Source of the DNA: Panorpa germanica
Taxonomy: Eukaryota; Arthropoda; Insecta; Mecoptera; Panorpidae
Reading direction: 5' to 3'
Assembly: GCA_963678705.1 (NCBI GenBank)
Contig: CAVMBN010000163.1
Location: 62,001 to 126,000 of the forward strand
DNA length: 64,000 nt
Part shown: positions 9,170 to 21,774 of the stretch, piece by piece
Position numbering within the stretch: the stretch's first letter is position 1
How the letters are laid out: each line of letters starts with the position of its first letter
Position numbers and translations under genes: made by a program
The notes under the pieces: model-generated
Told to the model about the DNA's origin: nothing
Seen by the model: only the letters and a program-made list of their open reading frames with translations
The model's database searches: none

Positions 9170-10755
9170 GTTCATGAACGATCAATCACTATTTCCAAGA
9201 AAACCGCATATATTGTTCACTTAATCACTTATAACAATTAATACACTCTCATTATCATTTAAAACACGCATTTATATAAACTAATTCTTGTGTTTTAATA
9301 TTATTTATAGTTAATGTTATTCGACTTACTTGATAGTGGGCGGCAACCTTTTGTCTTCCGTATATTTGTAGTGTTTATATGAGGTCTTCCTTATATATCT
9401 CTACAGATTTCTTGAATTTTAAACCACTTGATGTTTAAGCACTAAAACTAACCTAATTATTATCACTTTTTTCGTCTATCGCACTTAATATTGTCTTATA
9501 TCAAACATCAAAGTTACAAATTTGAGGTTATGTTTATAAGACCGCGTGTACACGTAATGAAAAATTCGTTTTTAACACTGGTTTCCAACTGTCAAACTTT
9601 TGTAAAAACACTTTGTTTAGGGTAAATTAACACAAATTTAAAACAAACTTAAATACTTTTCGTTTGAAAAAGTATTCATATAATTTATTTAATTTTTTTC
9701 CGTAATTTATTTCTCACTTTTAATCACTTTTTTCACCTAAAGTAGCAGGAGCCGATCACACACATAGTAGATAGGAACCACTTGTGTTGCAAAGCAATAT
9801 TAACGTCCTTGAAAACCAATACGTAGGTCTTCCTTTTTGTATTAAGTCCCATCTGTCTTGCCAGATCTTATGCATATATGCATTCATCTCTTTGCAATAT
9901 ATTTGGTATTGTCTCCAGACTTTTATCCTACAGCCGCATTAACTTTAAATCCTTGAAATTTTTCGCATTAATTTTAAATCATCGAAATTTGATTTTTTCA
10001 GTTCTAGCGTAATTTGTACTTGAGTAAGTGCATGAGTGATTTATAAATCTAATGGAATTGTCCCAAATATCACTTGCACCACTTTTGTAGATACAGTTCT
10101 GCAACAACGCGTCATCGTCAATAACATAGTTCTTTGCATGGAAAATCTGGAAGATTGATCCTGCAATACCATGCCGAAGCACAATACACAACCATTAGCA
10201 TAAATGCCCCCTTGTATAGTGTCGGCATAGTTGCCGAGTTTAAGCTTAATTCCGTCCTTGTGACACGCGCAAGGTGTGTTACAAGTTTATCATTCGTTGT
10301 TACCGTATTTGTTTTGTAGCTTTTTAGCTTCAAGAAACTACAGATTTTATCTATACCAGGTCGAGAACGGCTTTCTAGTTGTTCTGTACTATTTGCACCG
10401 ATAATGATCACATTATCGTTAGCAAAACATACGTCTACACAACCTTTTGAGTGAGAACTACAGTTCTCGTCAAATACCATGTTCCAGAGCTCAGGCCCCA
10501 TTACGGAACGCTGAGGTCAACATTTAGATAGTTGCCTTTTCATGGAACGGTAATCGGTTTGTAAAATTAATGTTCGACAATGAAAATAGTTCTCCATAGC
10601 GCAGTAGACGTACCTATAGGTTTTTGCCGGTCTAATTCTTTGAAGGTCACTTGGCCACCGGACATCAACAAAGGCACACTGAATTTCTATAAATATCTCA
10701 TATACATACTTGTACTTATGCCTACTTACTTACCATTTGTTTGTTACCATTGAAT
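9170..10755. repeat. Unit 7, type D, 1586 bp
   Basis: Shares gatttataaatctaa, cctgcaataccatg and the motif-B stop with units 15, 28, 33 and 38. CpG spot mutated to gtgtacacg. Confidence 0.95.
9756..10729 (-). pseudogene. R1-like RT fragment, unit 7
   Basis: A TGA precedes PQRS in motif B. After it 127 codons are open (10118-10501), the ancestral frame from GPELWN through NSATMPTLYKGAF and MVVYCASAWY. It shows how core and linker were once joined. Confidence 0.88.
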
Positions 10756-12342
10756 GTTCATAAACGATCAATCACTATTTCCAAGAAAACCGCATATATT
10801 GTTCACTTAATCACTTATAACAATTAATACACTCTCATTATCATTTAAAACACGCATTTATATAAACTAATTCTTGTGTTTTAATATTATTTATAGTTAA
10901 TGTTATTCGACTTACTTGTTAGTGGGCGGCAACCTTTTGTCTTCCGTATATTTGTAGTGTTTATATGAGGTCTTCCTTATATAGCTCTACAGATTTCTTG
11001 AATTTCTTAACCACTTGATGTTTTAGCACTAACACTAACCTAATTATTATTAATTTTTTTGTCTATCGCACTTATTAATGTCTTATATTAAACATCAAAG
11101 TTACAATTTTGAGGTTATGTTTATAAGACCGCGTGTACGCGTAATGAAAAATTCGTTTTTAACACTGGTTTCCAACTGTCAAACTTTTGTAAAAACACTT
11201 TCTTTAGGGTAAATTGACACAAATTTAAAACAAACTTCAATACTTTTCGTTTAAAAAAGTATTCATATAATTTATTTAATTTATTTCCGTAATTAATTTC
11301 TCACTTTTAATCACTTTTTTCACCTAAAGTAGCAGGAGCCGATCACACACATAGTAGATAGGAACCACTTGTGTTGCAAAGCAATATTAACGTCCTTGTA
11401 AACCAATACGTAGGTCTTCCTTTTTGTATTAAGTCCCATCTGTCTTGCCAGAGCTTATGCATATAAGCATTCATCTCTTTGGCAATATATTTGGTATCGT
11501 CTCCAGACTTTTATCTTACAGCCGCATTAACTTGAAATCCTCGAAATTTGTCGCATTAATTTTAAATCATCAAAATTTGATTTTTTCAGTTCTAGCGTAA
11601 TTTGTACTTGAGTAAGTGCATGAGTGATTTTTAAACCTAAAGGAATTGTCCCCAATATCACCTGCACCACTTCTGTAGATACAGTTCTGCAACAACGCGT
11701 CATCGTCAATGACATAGTTCTTTGCATGGAAGATCTGGAAGATTGATCCTGTAATACCATGCTGAAGCACAATACACAACCATTGGCATAAATGCCCCCT
11801 TGTATAGTGTCGGCATATTTGCCGAGTTTAAGCTTTATTCCGTCCTTGTGACACGCGCAAGGTGTGTTACAAGTTTATCATTCGTTGTTACCGTATTTGT
11901 TTCGTAGCTTTGTAGCTTCAAGAAACTACAGATTTTATCTATACCAGGTCGAGAACGGCTTTCTAGTTGTTCTGTACTATTTGCACCGATAATGATCACA
12001 TTATCGTTAGCAAAACATACGTCTACACAACCTTTTGAGTGAGAAACACAGTTCTCGTCAAATACCATGTTCCAGAGCTCAGGCCCTATTACGGATCGCT
12101 GAGGACAACCTTTAGATAGTTGCCTTTTCATGGAACGGTAATCGGTTTGTAAAATAAAGTTCGACAATGAAAATAGTTCTCCATAGCGCAGTAGACGTAC
12201 CTATAGGTTTTTGCCGGTCTAATTCTTTGAAGGTCACTTGGCCACCGGACATCAACAAAGGCACACTGAATTTCTATAAATATCTCATATACATACTTGT
12301 ACTTATGCCTACTTACTTACCATTTGTTTGTTACCATTGAAT
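10756..12342. repeat. Unit 8, type E, 1587 bp
   Basis: Marked by aaacctaaagg, cgtttaaaaaagt and cactttcttt, shared with units 16 and 34. Confidence 0.95.
11343..12316 (-). pseudogene. R1-like RT fragment, unit 8
   Basis: Core open 11835-12167 (110 codons). RTVSTE segment open 11527-11772 with GLKIT for DLKIT. Confidence 0.87.
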
Positions 12343-13880
12343 GTTCATAAACGATCAATCACTATTTCCAAGAAAACCGCATATATTGTTCACTTAATCA
12401 CTTATAACAATTAATACACTCTCATTATCATTTAAAACACGCATTTATATAAACTAATTCTTGTGTTTTAATATTATTTATAGTTAATGTTATTCGACTT
12501 ACTTGATAGTGGGCGGCAACCTTTTGTCTTCCGTATATTTGTAGTGTTTATATGAGGTCTTCCTTATATATCTCTACAGATTTCTTGAATTTTAAACCAC
12601 TTGATGTTTAAGCACTAACACTAACCTAATTATTATCACTTTTTTTGTCTATCGCACTTAATAATGTCTTATATCAAACATCAAAGTTACAAATTTGAGG
12701 TTATGTTTATAAGACCGCGTCGCGGTACGCGTAATGAAAAATTCGTTTTTAACACTGGTTTTTAACTGTCAAACTTTTGTAAAAACACTTTGTTTAGGGT
12801 AAATTAACACAAATTTAAAACAAACTTAAATACTTTTCGTTTGAAAAAGTATTCATATAATTTATTTAATTTTTTTCCATAATTAATTTCTCACTTTTAA
12901 TCACTTTTTTCACCTAAAGTAGCAGTAGCCGATCACACACAGTAGATAGGAACCACTTGTGTTGCAAAGCAATATTAACGTCCTTGTAAACCAATACGTA
13001 GGTCTTCCTTTTTGTATTAAGTCCCATCTGTCTTGCCAAATCTTATGCATATATGCATTCATCTCTTTGCAATATATTTGGTATTGTCTCCAGACTTTTA
13101 TCCTACAGCCGCATTAACTTCAAATCCTTGAAATTTTTCGCATTAATTTTAAATCATCGAAATTTGATTTTTTCAGTTCTAGCGTAATTTGTACTTGAGT
13201 AAGTGCATGAGTGATTTTTAAATCTAATGGAATTGTCCCCAATATCACTTGCACCACTTTTGTAGATACAGTTCTGCAACAACGCGTCATCGTCAATAAC
13301 ATAGTTCTTTGCATGGAAGATCTGGAAGATTGATCCTGTAATACCATGCCGAAACACAATACACAACCATTAGCATAAATGCCCCCTTGTATAGTGTCGG
13401 CATAGTTGCCGAGTTTAAGCTTAATTCCGTCCTTGTGACACGCGCAAGGTGTGTTACAGAAACTACAGATTTTATATATAGCAGGTCGAGAACAGCTTTC
13501 TAGTTGTTTTGTACTATTTGCACCGATAAGGATTAAATTATCGTTGGCAAAACATACGTTTACACAACCTTTCGAGTGAAAAACACAGTTCTCGTCGAAT
13601 ACCATGTTCCAGAGCTCAGGCCTTATTACGGACCGCTAAGGACAACCTCAAGATAGTTGCCTTTTCATGGAACAGTAATCGGTTTGTAAAATTAATGTTC
13701 GACAATGAAAATAGTTCTCCATAGCGCAGTAGACGTACCTATAGGCTTTTGCCGGTCTAATTCTTTGAAGGTCACTTGGCCACCAGACATTATCAAAGGC
13801 ACACTGAATTTCTATAAATATCTCATGTACATACTTAAACTTATGCCTACTTACTTACCATTTGTTTGTTACCATTGAAT
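12343..13880. repeat. Unit 9, type C, 1538 bp
   Basis: Has the 50-bp deletion at gtgtgttacagaaactac (near 13458), the long CpG variant, and the 2-bp deletion cacacacagtag shared with units 29 and 35. Confidence 0.95.
12933..13854 (-). pseudogene. R1-like RT fragment, unit 9, 50-bp internal deletion
   Basis: The deletion shifts the core frame into the RTVSTE frame, giving one open stretch of 161 codons (13120-13605) from MVFDENC through RTVSTK to the RKISRI end. Motif A is AFDNVWWP. Confidence 0.87.
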
Positions 13881-15470
13881 GTTCATAAACGATCAATCAC
13901 TATTTCCAAGAAAACCGCATATATTGTTCACTTAATCACTTACAACAATTAATACACTCTCTTTATTATTTCAAACACGCATTTATATAAACTAATTCTT
14001 ATGTTTTAATATTATTTATAGTTAATGTTATTCGACTTACTTGTTAGTAAGCGGCAACCTTTTGTCTTCCGTATATTTGTAGTGTTTATATGAGGTCTTC
14101 CTTATATATCTCTACAGATTTCTTGAATTTTAAACCACTTGATGTTTAAGCACTAACACTAACCTAATTATTATCACTTTTTTTGTCTATCGCACTTAAT
14201 AATGTCTTATATCAAACATCAAAGTTACAAATTTGAGGTTATGTTTATAAGACCGCGTCGCGGTACGCGTAATGAAAAATTCGTTTTTAACACTGGTTTT
14301 TAACTGTCAAACTTTTGTAAAAACACTTTGTTTAGGGTAAATTAACACAAATTTAAAACAAACTTAAATACTTTTCGTTTGAAAAAGTATTCATATAATT
14401 TATTTAATTTTTTTCCATAATTAATTTCTCACTTTTAATCACTTTTTTCACCTAAAGTAGCAGTAGCCGATCACACACATAGTAGATAGGAACCACTTGT
14501 GTTGCAAAGCAATATTAACGTCTTTGTAAACCAATACGTAGGTCTTCCTTTTTGTATTAAGTCCTATCTGTCTTGCCAAATCTTATGCATATATGCATTC
14601 ATCTCTTTGCAATATATTTGGTATTGTCTCCAGACTTTTATCCTACAGCCGCATTAACTTCAAATCCTTGAAATTTTTCGCATTAATTTTAAATCATTAA
14701 AATTTCATTTTTTCAGTTCTAGCGTAATTTGTACTTGAGTAAGTGCATGAGTGATTTTTAAATCTAATGGAATTGTCCCCAATATCACTTGCACCACTTT
14801 TGTAGATACAGTTCTGCAACAGCGCGTCATCGTCAATAACATAGTTCTTTGCATGGAAGATCTGGAAGATTGATCCTGTAATACCATGCCGAAGCACAAT
14901 ACACAACCATTAGCATAAATGCCCCCTTGTATAGTGTCGGCATAGTTGCCGAGTTTAAGCTTCATTCCGTCCTTGTGACACCCGCAAGGTGTGTTACAAG
15001 TTTACCATTCGTTGTTACCGTATTTGTTTTGTAGCTTTTTAGCTTCAAGAAACTACAGATTTTATCTATAGCAGGTCGAGAACGGCTTTCTAGTTGTTCT
15101 GTACTATTTGAACCGATATGGATCACATTATCGTTGGCAAAACATACGTCTGCACAACCTTTTGAGTGAGAAACACAGTTCTCGTCAAATACCATGTTCC
15201 AGAGTTAAGGCCCCATTACGGATCGCTGAGGACAACCTTTAGATAGTTGCCTTTTCATAGAACGGTAATCGGTTTGTAAAATTAATGTTCGACAATGAAA
15301 ATAGTTCTCCATAGCGCAGTAGACGTACCTAGAGGTTTTTGCCGGTCTAATTCTTTGAAGGTCACTTGGCCACCAGACATTATCAAAGGCACACTGAATT
15401 TCTATAAATATCTCATATACATACTTGTACTTATGCCTACTTACTTACCATTTGTTTGTTACCATTGAAT
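13881..15470. repeat. Unit 10, type F, 1590 bp
   Basis: Marked by gaaccgatatgg, cacccgcaagg, gagttaagg and cctagaggt, shared only with unit 36. Confidence 0.95.
14471..15444 (-). pseudogene. R1-like RT fragment, unit 10
   Basis: A stop (gagttaagg on the plus strand) lies just upstream of MVFDENC, leaving 77 open codons (14962-15195). Motif A is AFDNVWWP. Confidence 0.86.
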
Positions 15471-17057
15471 GTTCATAAACGATCAATCACTATTTCCAAC
15501 AAAACCGCATATATTGTTCACTTAATCACTTATAACAATTAATACACTCTCATTATTATTTAAAACACGCAATTATATAAACTTATTCTTGTGTTTTAAT
15601 ATTATTTATAGTTAATGTTAATCGACTTACTTGATAGTGGGCGGCAACCTTTTGTCTTCCGTATATTTGTAGTGTTTATATGAGCTCTTCCTTATATAGC
15701 TCTACAGATTTCTAGAATTTCTAAACCACTTCATGTTTTAGCACTAACACTAACTTAATTATTATTACTTTTTTTGTCTATCGCACTTATTAATGTCTTA
15801 TATCAAACATCAAAGTTACAATTTTGAGGTTATGTTTATAAGACCGCGTGTACGCGTAATGAAAAATTGGTTTTTAACACTGGTATCCAACTGTCAAACT
15901 TTTGTAAAAACACTTTGTTTAGGGTAAATTAACACAAATTTAAAACAAACCTAAATACTTTTCGTTTGAAAAAGTATTCATATAATTTATTTAATTTTGT
16001 TCCGTAATTAATTGTTCACTTTTAATCACTTTTTTCACCTAAAGTAGCAGGAGCCGATCACACACATAGTAGATAGGAACCACTTGTGTTGCAAAGCAAT
16101 ATTAACGTCCTTGTAAACCAATACGTAGGTCTTCCTTTTTGTATTAAGTCCCATCTGTATTGCCAGAGCTTATGCATATATACATTCATCCCTTTGGCAA
16201 TATATTTGGTATCGTCTCCAGACTTTTATCTTACAGTCGCATTAACTTTAAATCCTCGAAATTTGTCGCATTAATTTTAAATCATCAAAATCTGATTTTT
16301 TCAGTTCTAGCGTAATTTGAATTTGAGTAAGTGCATGAGTGATTTTTAAATCTACAGGAATTGTCCCCAATATCACCTGCACCACTTCTGTAGATACAGT
16401 TCCGCAACAACGCGTCATCGTCAATGACATAGTTCTTTGCATGTAAGATCTGGAAAATTAATCCTGTAATACCATGTTGAAGCACAATACACAACCATTG
16501 GCATAAATGCCCCCTTGTATAGTGTCGGCATAGTTGCCGAGTTTAAGCTTTATTCCGTCCTTGTGACACGTGCAAGGTGTGTTACAAGTTTATCATTCGT
16601 TGTTACTGTATTTGTTTCGTAGCTTTGTAGCTTCAAGAAACTACAGATTTTATATATAGCAGGTCGAGAACAGCTTTCTAGTTGTTTTGTACTATTTGCA
16701 CCGATAAGGATCACATTATCGTTGGCAAAACATACGTTTACACAACCTTTCGAGTGAGAAACACAGTTCTCGTCAAATACCATGTTCCAGAGCTCAGGCC
16801 CTATTACGGATCGCTGAGGACAACCTTTAGATAGTTGCCTTTTCATGGAACGGTAATCGGTTTGTAAAATAAAGTTCGACAATGAAAATAGTTCTCCATA
16901 GCGCAGTAGACGTACCTATAGGTTTTTGCCGGTCTAATTCTTTGAAGGTCACTTGGCCACCGGATATCAACAAAGGCACACTGAATTTCTATAAATATCT
17001 CATATACATACTTGTACTTATGCCTACTTACTTACCATTTGTTTGTTACCATTGAAT
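15471..17057. repeat. Unit 11, type G, 1587 bp
   Basis: Marked by aattatataaacttattc, atgagctcttcc and catgtaagatctgg, shared only with unit 37. Confidence 0.95.
16058..17031 (-). pseudogene. R1-like RT fragment, unit 11
   Basis: Core open 16550-16882 (110 codons). Motif A reads VDIRWP. RTVSTE segment begins after a private glycine in CCGTVSTE. Confidence 0.86.
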
Positions 17058-18597
17058 GTTCATAAACGATCAATCACTATTTCCAAAAAAACCGCATATA
17101 TTGTTCACTTAATCACTTATAACAATTAATACACTCTCATTATCATTTAAAACACGCATTTATATAAACTAATTCTTGTGTTTTAATATTATTTATAGTT
17201 AATGTTATTCGACTTACTTGATAGTGGGCGGCAACCTTTTGTCTTCCGTATATTTGTAGTGTTTATATGAGGTCTTCCTTATATATCTCTACAGATTTCT
17301 TGAATTTCAAACCACTTGATGTTTAAGCACTAACACTAACCTAATTATTATCACTTTTTTTGTCTATCGCACTTAATAATGTCTTATATCAAACATCAAA
17401 GTTACAAATTTGAGGTTATGTTTATAAGACCGCGTCGCGGTACGCGTAATGAAAAATTCGTTTTTAACACTGGTTTTTAACTGTCAAACTTTTGTAAAAA
17501 CACTTTGTTTAGGGTAAATTAACACAAATTTAAAACAAACTTAAATACTTTTCGTTTGAAAAAGTATTCATATAATTTATTTAATTTTTTTCCATAATTA
17601 ATTTCTCACTTTTAATCACTTTTTTCACCTAAAGTAGCAGTAGCCGATCACACACATAGTAGATAGGAACCACTTGTGTTGCAAAGCAATATTAACGTCC
17701 TTGTAAACCAATACGTAGGTCTTCCTTTTTGTATTAAGTCCCATCTGTCTTGCCAAATCTTATGCATATATGCATTCATCTCTTTGCAATATATTTGGTA
17801 TTGTCTCCAGACTTTTATCCTACAGCCGCATTAACTTCAAATCCTTGAAATTTTTCGCATTAATTTTAAATCATCGAAATTTAATTTTTTCAGTTCTAGC
17901 GTAATTTGTACTTGAGTAAGTGCATGAGTGATTTTTAAATCTAATGGAATTGTCCCCAATATCACTTGCACCACTTTTGTAGATACAGTTCTGCAACAAA
18001 GCGTCATCGTCAATAACATAGTTCTTTGCATATAAGATCTGGAAGATTGATCCTGTAATACCATGCCGAAACACAATACACAACCATTAGCATAAATGCC
18101 CCCTTGTATAGTGTCGGCATAGTTGCCGAGTTTAAGCTTAATTCCGTCCTTGTGACACGCGCAAGGTGTGTTACAGAAACTACAGATTTTATATATAGCA
18201 GGTCGAGAACAGCTTTCTAGTTGTTTTGTACTATTTGCACCGATAAGGATCACATTATCGTTGGCAAAACATACGTTTACACAACCTTTCGAGTGAAAAA
18301 CACAGTTCTCGTCGAATACCATGTTCCAGAGCTCAGGCCTTATTACGGACCGCTAAGGACAACCTCAAGATAGTTGCCTTTTCATGGAACAGTAATCGGT
18401 TTGTAAAATTAATGTTCGACAATGAAAATAGTTCTCCATAGCGCAGTAGACGTACCTATAAGTTTTTGCCGGTCTAATTCTTTGAAGGTCACTTGGCCAC
18501 CAGACATTATCAAAGGCACACTGAATTTCTATAAATATCTCATGTACATACTTAAACTTATGCCTACTTACTTACCATTTGTTTGTTACCATTGAAT
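17058..18597. repeat. Unit 12, type C, 1540 bp
   Basis: Has the 50-bp deletion near 18175, cgcggtacgcg, and the C-type right end (cctcaagatag, gaacagtaatcgg, acttaaacttatg). Confidence 0.95.
17648..18571 (-). pseudogene. R1-like RT fragment, unit 12, 50-bp deletion
   Basis: 161 open codons (17837-18322), as in unit 9. Motif A AFDNVWWP. Confidence 0.87.
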
Positions 18598-20186
18598 GTT
18601 CATAAACGATCAATCACTATTTCCAAGAAAACCGCATATATTGTTCACTTAATCACTTACAACAATTAATACACTCTCTTTATTATTTCAAACACGCATT
18701 TATATAAACTAATTCTTATGTTTTAATATTATTTATAGTTAATGTTATTCGACTTACTTGTTAGTGGGCGGCAACCTTTTGTCTTCCGTATATTTGTAGT
18801 GTTTATATGAGGTCTTCTTTATATATCTCTACAGATTTCTTGAATTTTAAACCACTTGATGTTTAAGCACTAACACTAACCTAATTATTATCACTTTTTT
18901 TGTCTATCGCACTTAATAATGTCTTATATCAAACATCAAAGTTACAAATTTGAGGTTATGTTTATAAAACCGCGTCGCCGTACGCGTAATGAAAAATTCG
19001 TTTTTAACACTGGTTTTTAACTGTCAAACTTTTGTAAAAACACTTTGTTTAGGGTAAATTAACACAAATTTAAAACAAACTTAAATACTTTTCGTTTGAA
19101 AAAGTATTCATATAATTTATTTAATTTTTTTCCATAATTAATTTCTCACTTTTAATCACTTCTTTCACCTAAAGTAGCAGTAGCCGATCACACACATAGT
19201 AGATAGGAACCACTTGTGTTGCAAAGCAATATTAACGTCTTTGTAAACCAATACGTAGGTCTTCCTTTTTGTATTAAGTCTAATCTGTCTTGCCAATTCT
19301 TATGCATATATGCATTCATCTCTTTGCAATATATTTGGTATTGTCTCCAGACTTTTATCCTACAGCCGCATTAACTTCAAATCCTTGAAATTTTTCGCAT
19401 TAATTTTAAATCATTAAAATTTCATTTTTTCAGTTCTAGCGTAATTTGTACTTGAGTAAGTGCATGAGTGATTTTTAAATCTAATGGAATTGTCCCCAAT
19501 ATCACTTGCACCACTTTTGTAGATACAGTTCTGCAACAGCGCGTCATCGTCAATAACATAGTTCTTTGCATGGAAGATCTGGAAGATTGATCCTGTAATA
19601 CCATGCCGAAGCACAATACACAACCATTAGCATAAATGCCCCCTTGTATAGTGTCGGCATAGTTGCCGAGTTTAAGCTTCATTCCGTCCTTGTGACACGC
19701 GCAAGGTGTGTTACAAGTTTATCATTCGTTGTTACCGTATTTGTTTCGTAGCTTTGTAGCTTCAAGAAACTACAGATTTTATCTATAGCAGGTCGAGAAC
19801 GGCTTTCTAGTTGTTCTGTACTATTTGCACCGATAATGATCACATTATCGTTGGCAAAACATACGTCTACACAACCTTTTGAGTGAGAAACACAGTTCTC
19901 GTCAAATACCATGTTCCAGAGCTCAGGCCCCATTACGGATCGCTGAGGACAACCTTTAGATAGTTGCCTTTTTATGGAACGGTAATCGGTTTGTAAAATT
20001 ATGTTCGACAATGAAAATAGTTCTCCATAGCGCAGTAGACGTACCTATAGGTTTTTGCCGGTCTAATTCTTTGAAGGTCACTTGGCCACCGGACATCAAC
20101 AAAGGCACACTGAATTTCTATAAATATCTCATATACATACTTGTACTTATGCCTACTTACTTACCATTTGTTTGTTACCATTGAAT
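18598..20186. repeat. Unit 13, type A, 1589 bp
   Basis: First A unit: cgccgtacgcg, gtctaatctgtc and aatttcatttt. With unit 14 it makes an A-B pair of 3177 bp. Confidence 0.95.
19188..20160 (-). pseudogene. R1-like RT fragment, unit 13
   Basis: Type A core, 110 codons open (19679-20011). The protein text is identical to units 20, 22, 24 and 26. RTVSTK segment ends early at ELKK (19422). Confidence 0.87.
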
Positions 20187-21774
20187 GTTCATGAACGATC
20201 AATCACTATTTCCAAGAAAACCGCATATATTGTTCACTTAATCACTTATAACAATTAATACACTCTCATTATCATTTAAAACACGCATTAATATAAACTA
20301 ATTCTTGTGTTTTAATATTATTTATAGTTAATGTTAATCGACTTACTTGATAGTGGGCGGCAACCTTTTGTCTTCCGTATATTTGTAGTGTTTATATGAG
20401 GTCTTCCTTATATATCTCTACAGATTTCTTAAATTTTAAACCACTTGATGTTTAAGCACTAAAACTAACCTAATTATTATCACTTTTTTTGTCTATCGCA
20501 CTTAATATTGTCTAATATCAAACATCAAAGTTACAAATTTGAGGTTATGTTTATAAGACCGCGTGTACGCGTAATGAAAAATTCGTTTTTAACACTGGTT
20601 TCCAACTGTCAAACTTTTGTAAAAAACACTTTGTTTAGGGTAAATTAACACAAATTTAAAACAAACTTAAATACATTTCGTTTGAAAAAGTATTCATATA
20701 ATTTATTTAATTTTTTTCCGTAATTAATTTCTCACTTTTAATCACTTTTTTCACCTAAAGTAGCAGGAGCCGATCACACACATAGTAGATAGGAACCACT
20801 TGTGTTGCAAAGCAATATTAACGTCCTTGTAAACCAATACGTAGGTCTTCCTTTTTGTATTAAGTCCCATCTGTCTTGCCAGAGCTTATGCATATATGCA
20901 TTCATCTCTTTGGCAATATATTTGGTATCGTCTCCAGACTTTTATCTTACAGCCGCATTAACTTGAAATCCTCGAAATTTGTCGCATTAATTTTAAATCA
21001 TCAAAATTTGATTTTTTCAGTTCAAGCGTAATTTGTACTTGAATAAGTGCATGAGTGATTTTTAAATCTAAAGGAATTGTCCCTAATATCACCTGCACCA
21101 CTTCTGTAGATACAGTTCTGCAACAACGCGTCATCGTCAATGACATAGTTCTTTGCATGGAAGATCTGGAAGATTGATCCTGTAATACCATGCTGAAGCA
21201 CAATACACAACCATTGGCATAAATGCCCCCTTGTATAGTGTCGGCATAGTTGCCGAGTTTAAGCTTCATTCCGTCCTTGTGACACGCGCAAGGTGTGTTA
21301 CAAGTTTATCATTCGTTGTTACCGTATTTGTTTCGTAGCTTTGTAGCTTCAAGAAACTACAGATTTTATCTATACCAGGTCGAGAACGGCTTTCTAGTTG
21401 TTCTGTACTATTTGCACCGATAATGATCACATTATCGTTAGCAAAACATACGTCTACACAACCTTTTGAGTGAGAAACACAGTTCTCGTTAAATACCATG
21501 TTCCAGAGCTCAGGCCCCATTACGGAACGCTGAGGTCAACATTTAGATAGTTGCCTTTTCATGGAACGGTAATCGGTTTGTAAAATTAATGTTCGACAAT
21601 GAAAATAGTTCTCCATAGCGCAGTAGACGTACCTATAGGTTTTTGCCGGTCTAATTATTTGAAGGTCACTTGGCCACCGGACATCAACAAAGGCACACTG
21701 AATTTCTATAAATATCTCATATACATACTTGTACTTATGCCTACTTACTTACCATTTGTTTGTTACCATTGAAT
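20187..21774. repeat. Unit 14, type B, 1588 bp
   Basis: First B unit: gtaaaaaacac, atacatttcg, gttcaagcg. Its right end (attatttgaagg, ggacatcaac) is the form seen where a D unit follows. Confidence 0.95.
20774..21748 (-). pseudogene. R1-like RT fragment, unit 14
   Basis: Type B. TGA in motif B before PQRS, then 84 open codons (21266-21520) with VFNENC for VFDENC. Confidence 0.86.

Larger units (their letters stand above)
9170..17057. repeat. Five-unit block D-E-C-F-G, first copy
   Basis: Units 7-11 form an ordered series of five distinguishable types that recurs as units 33-37. Rare markers are shared in the same order, such as aaacctaaagg (E), the 50-bp deletion with cacacacagtag (C), gaaccgatatgg with cacccgcaagg (F), and atgagctcttcc with catgtaagatctgg (G). 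Corresponding positions are 41138-41143 bp apart. Similarity to the second copy fails near the right end of unit 11, which continues with the motif-B region of another type. Confidence 0.9.
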
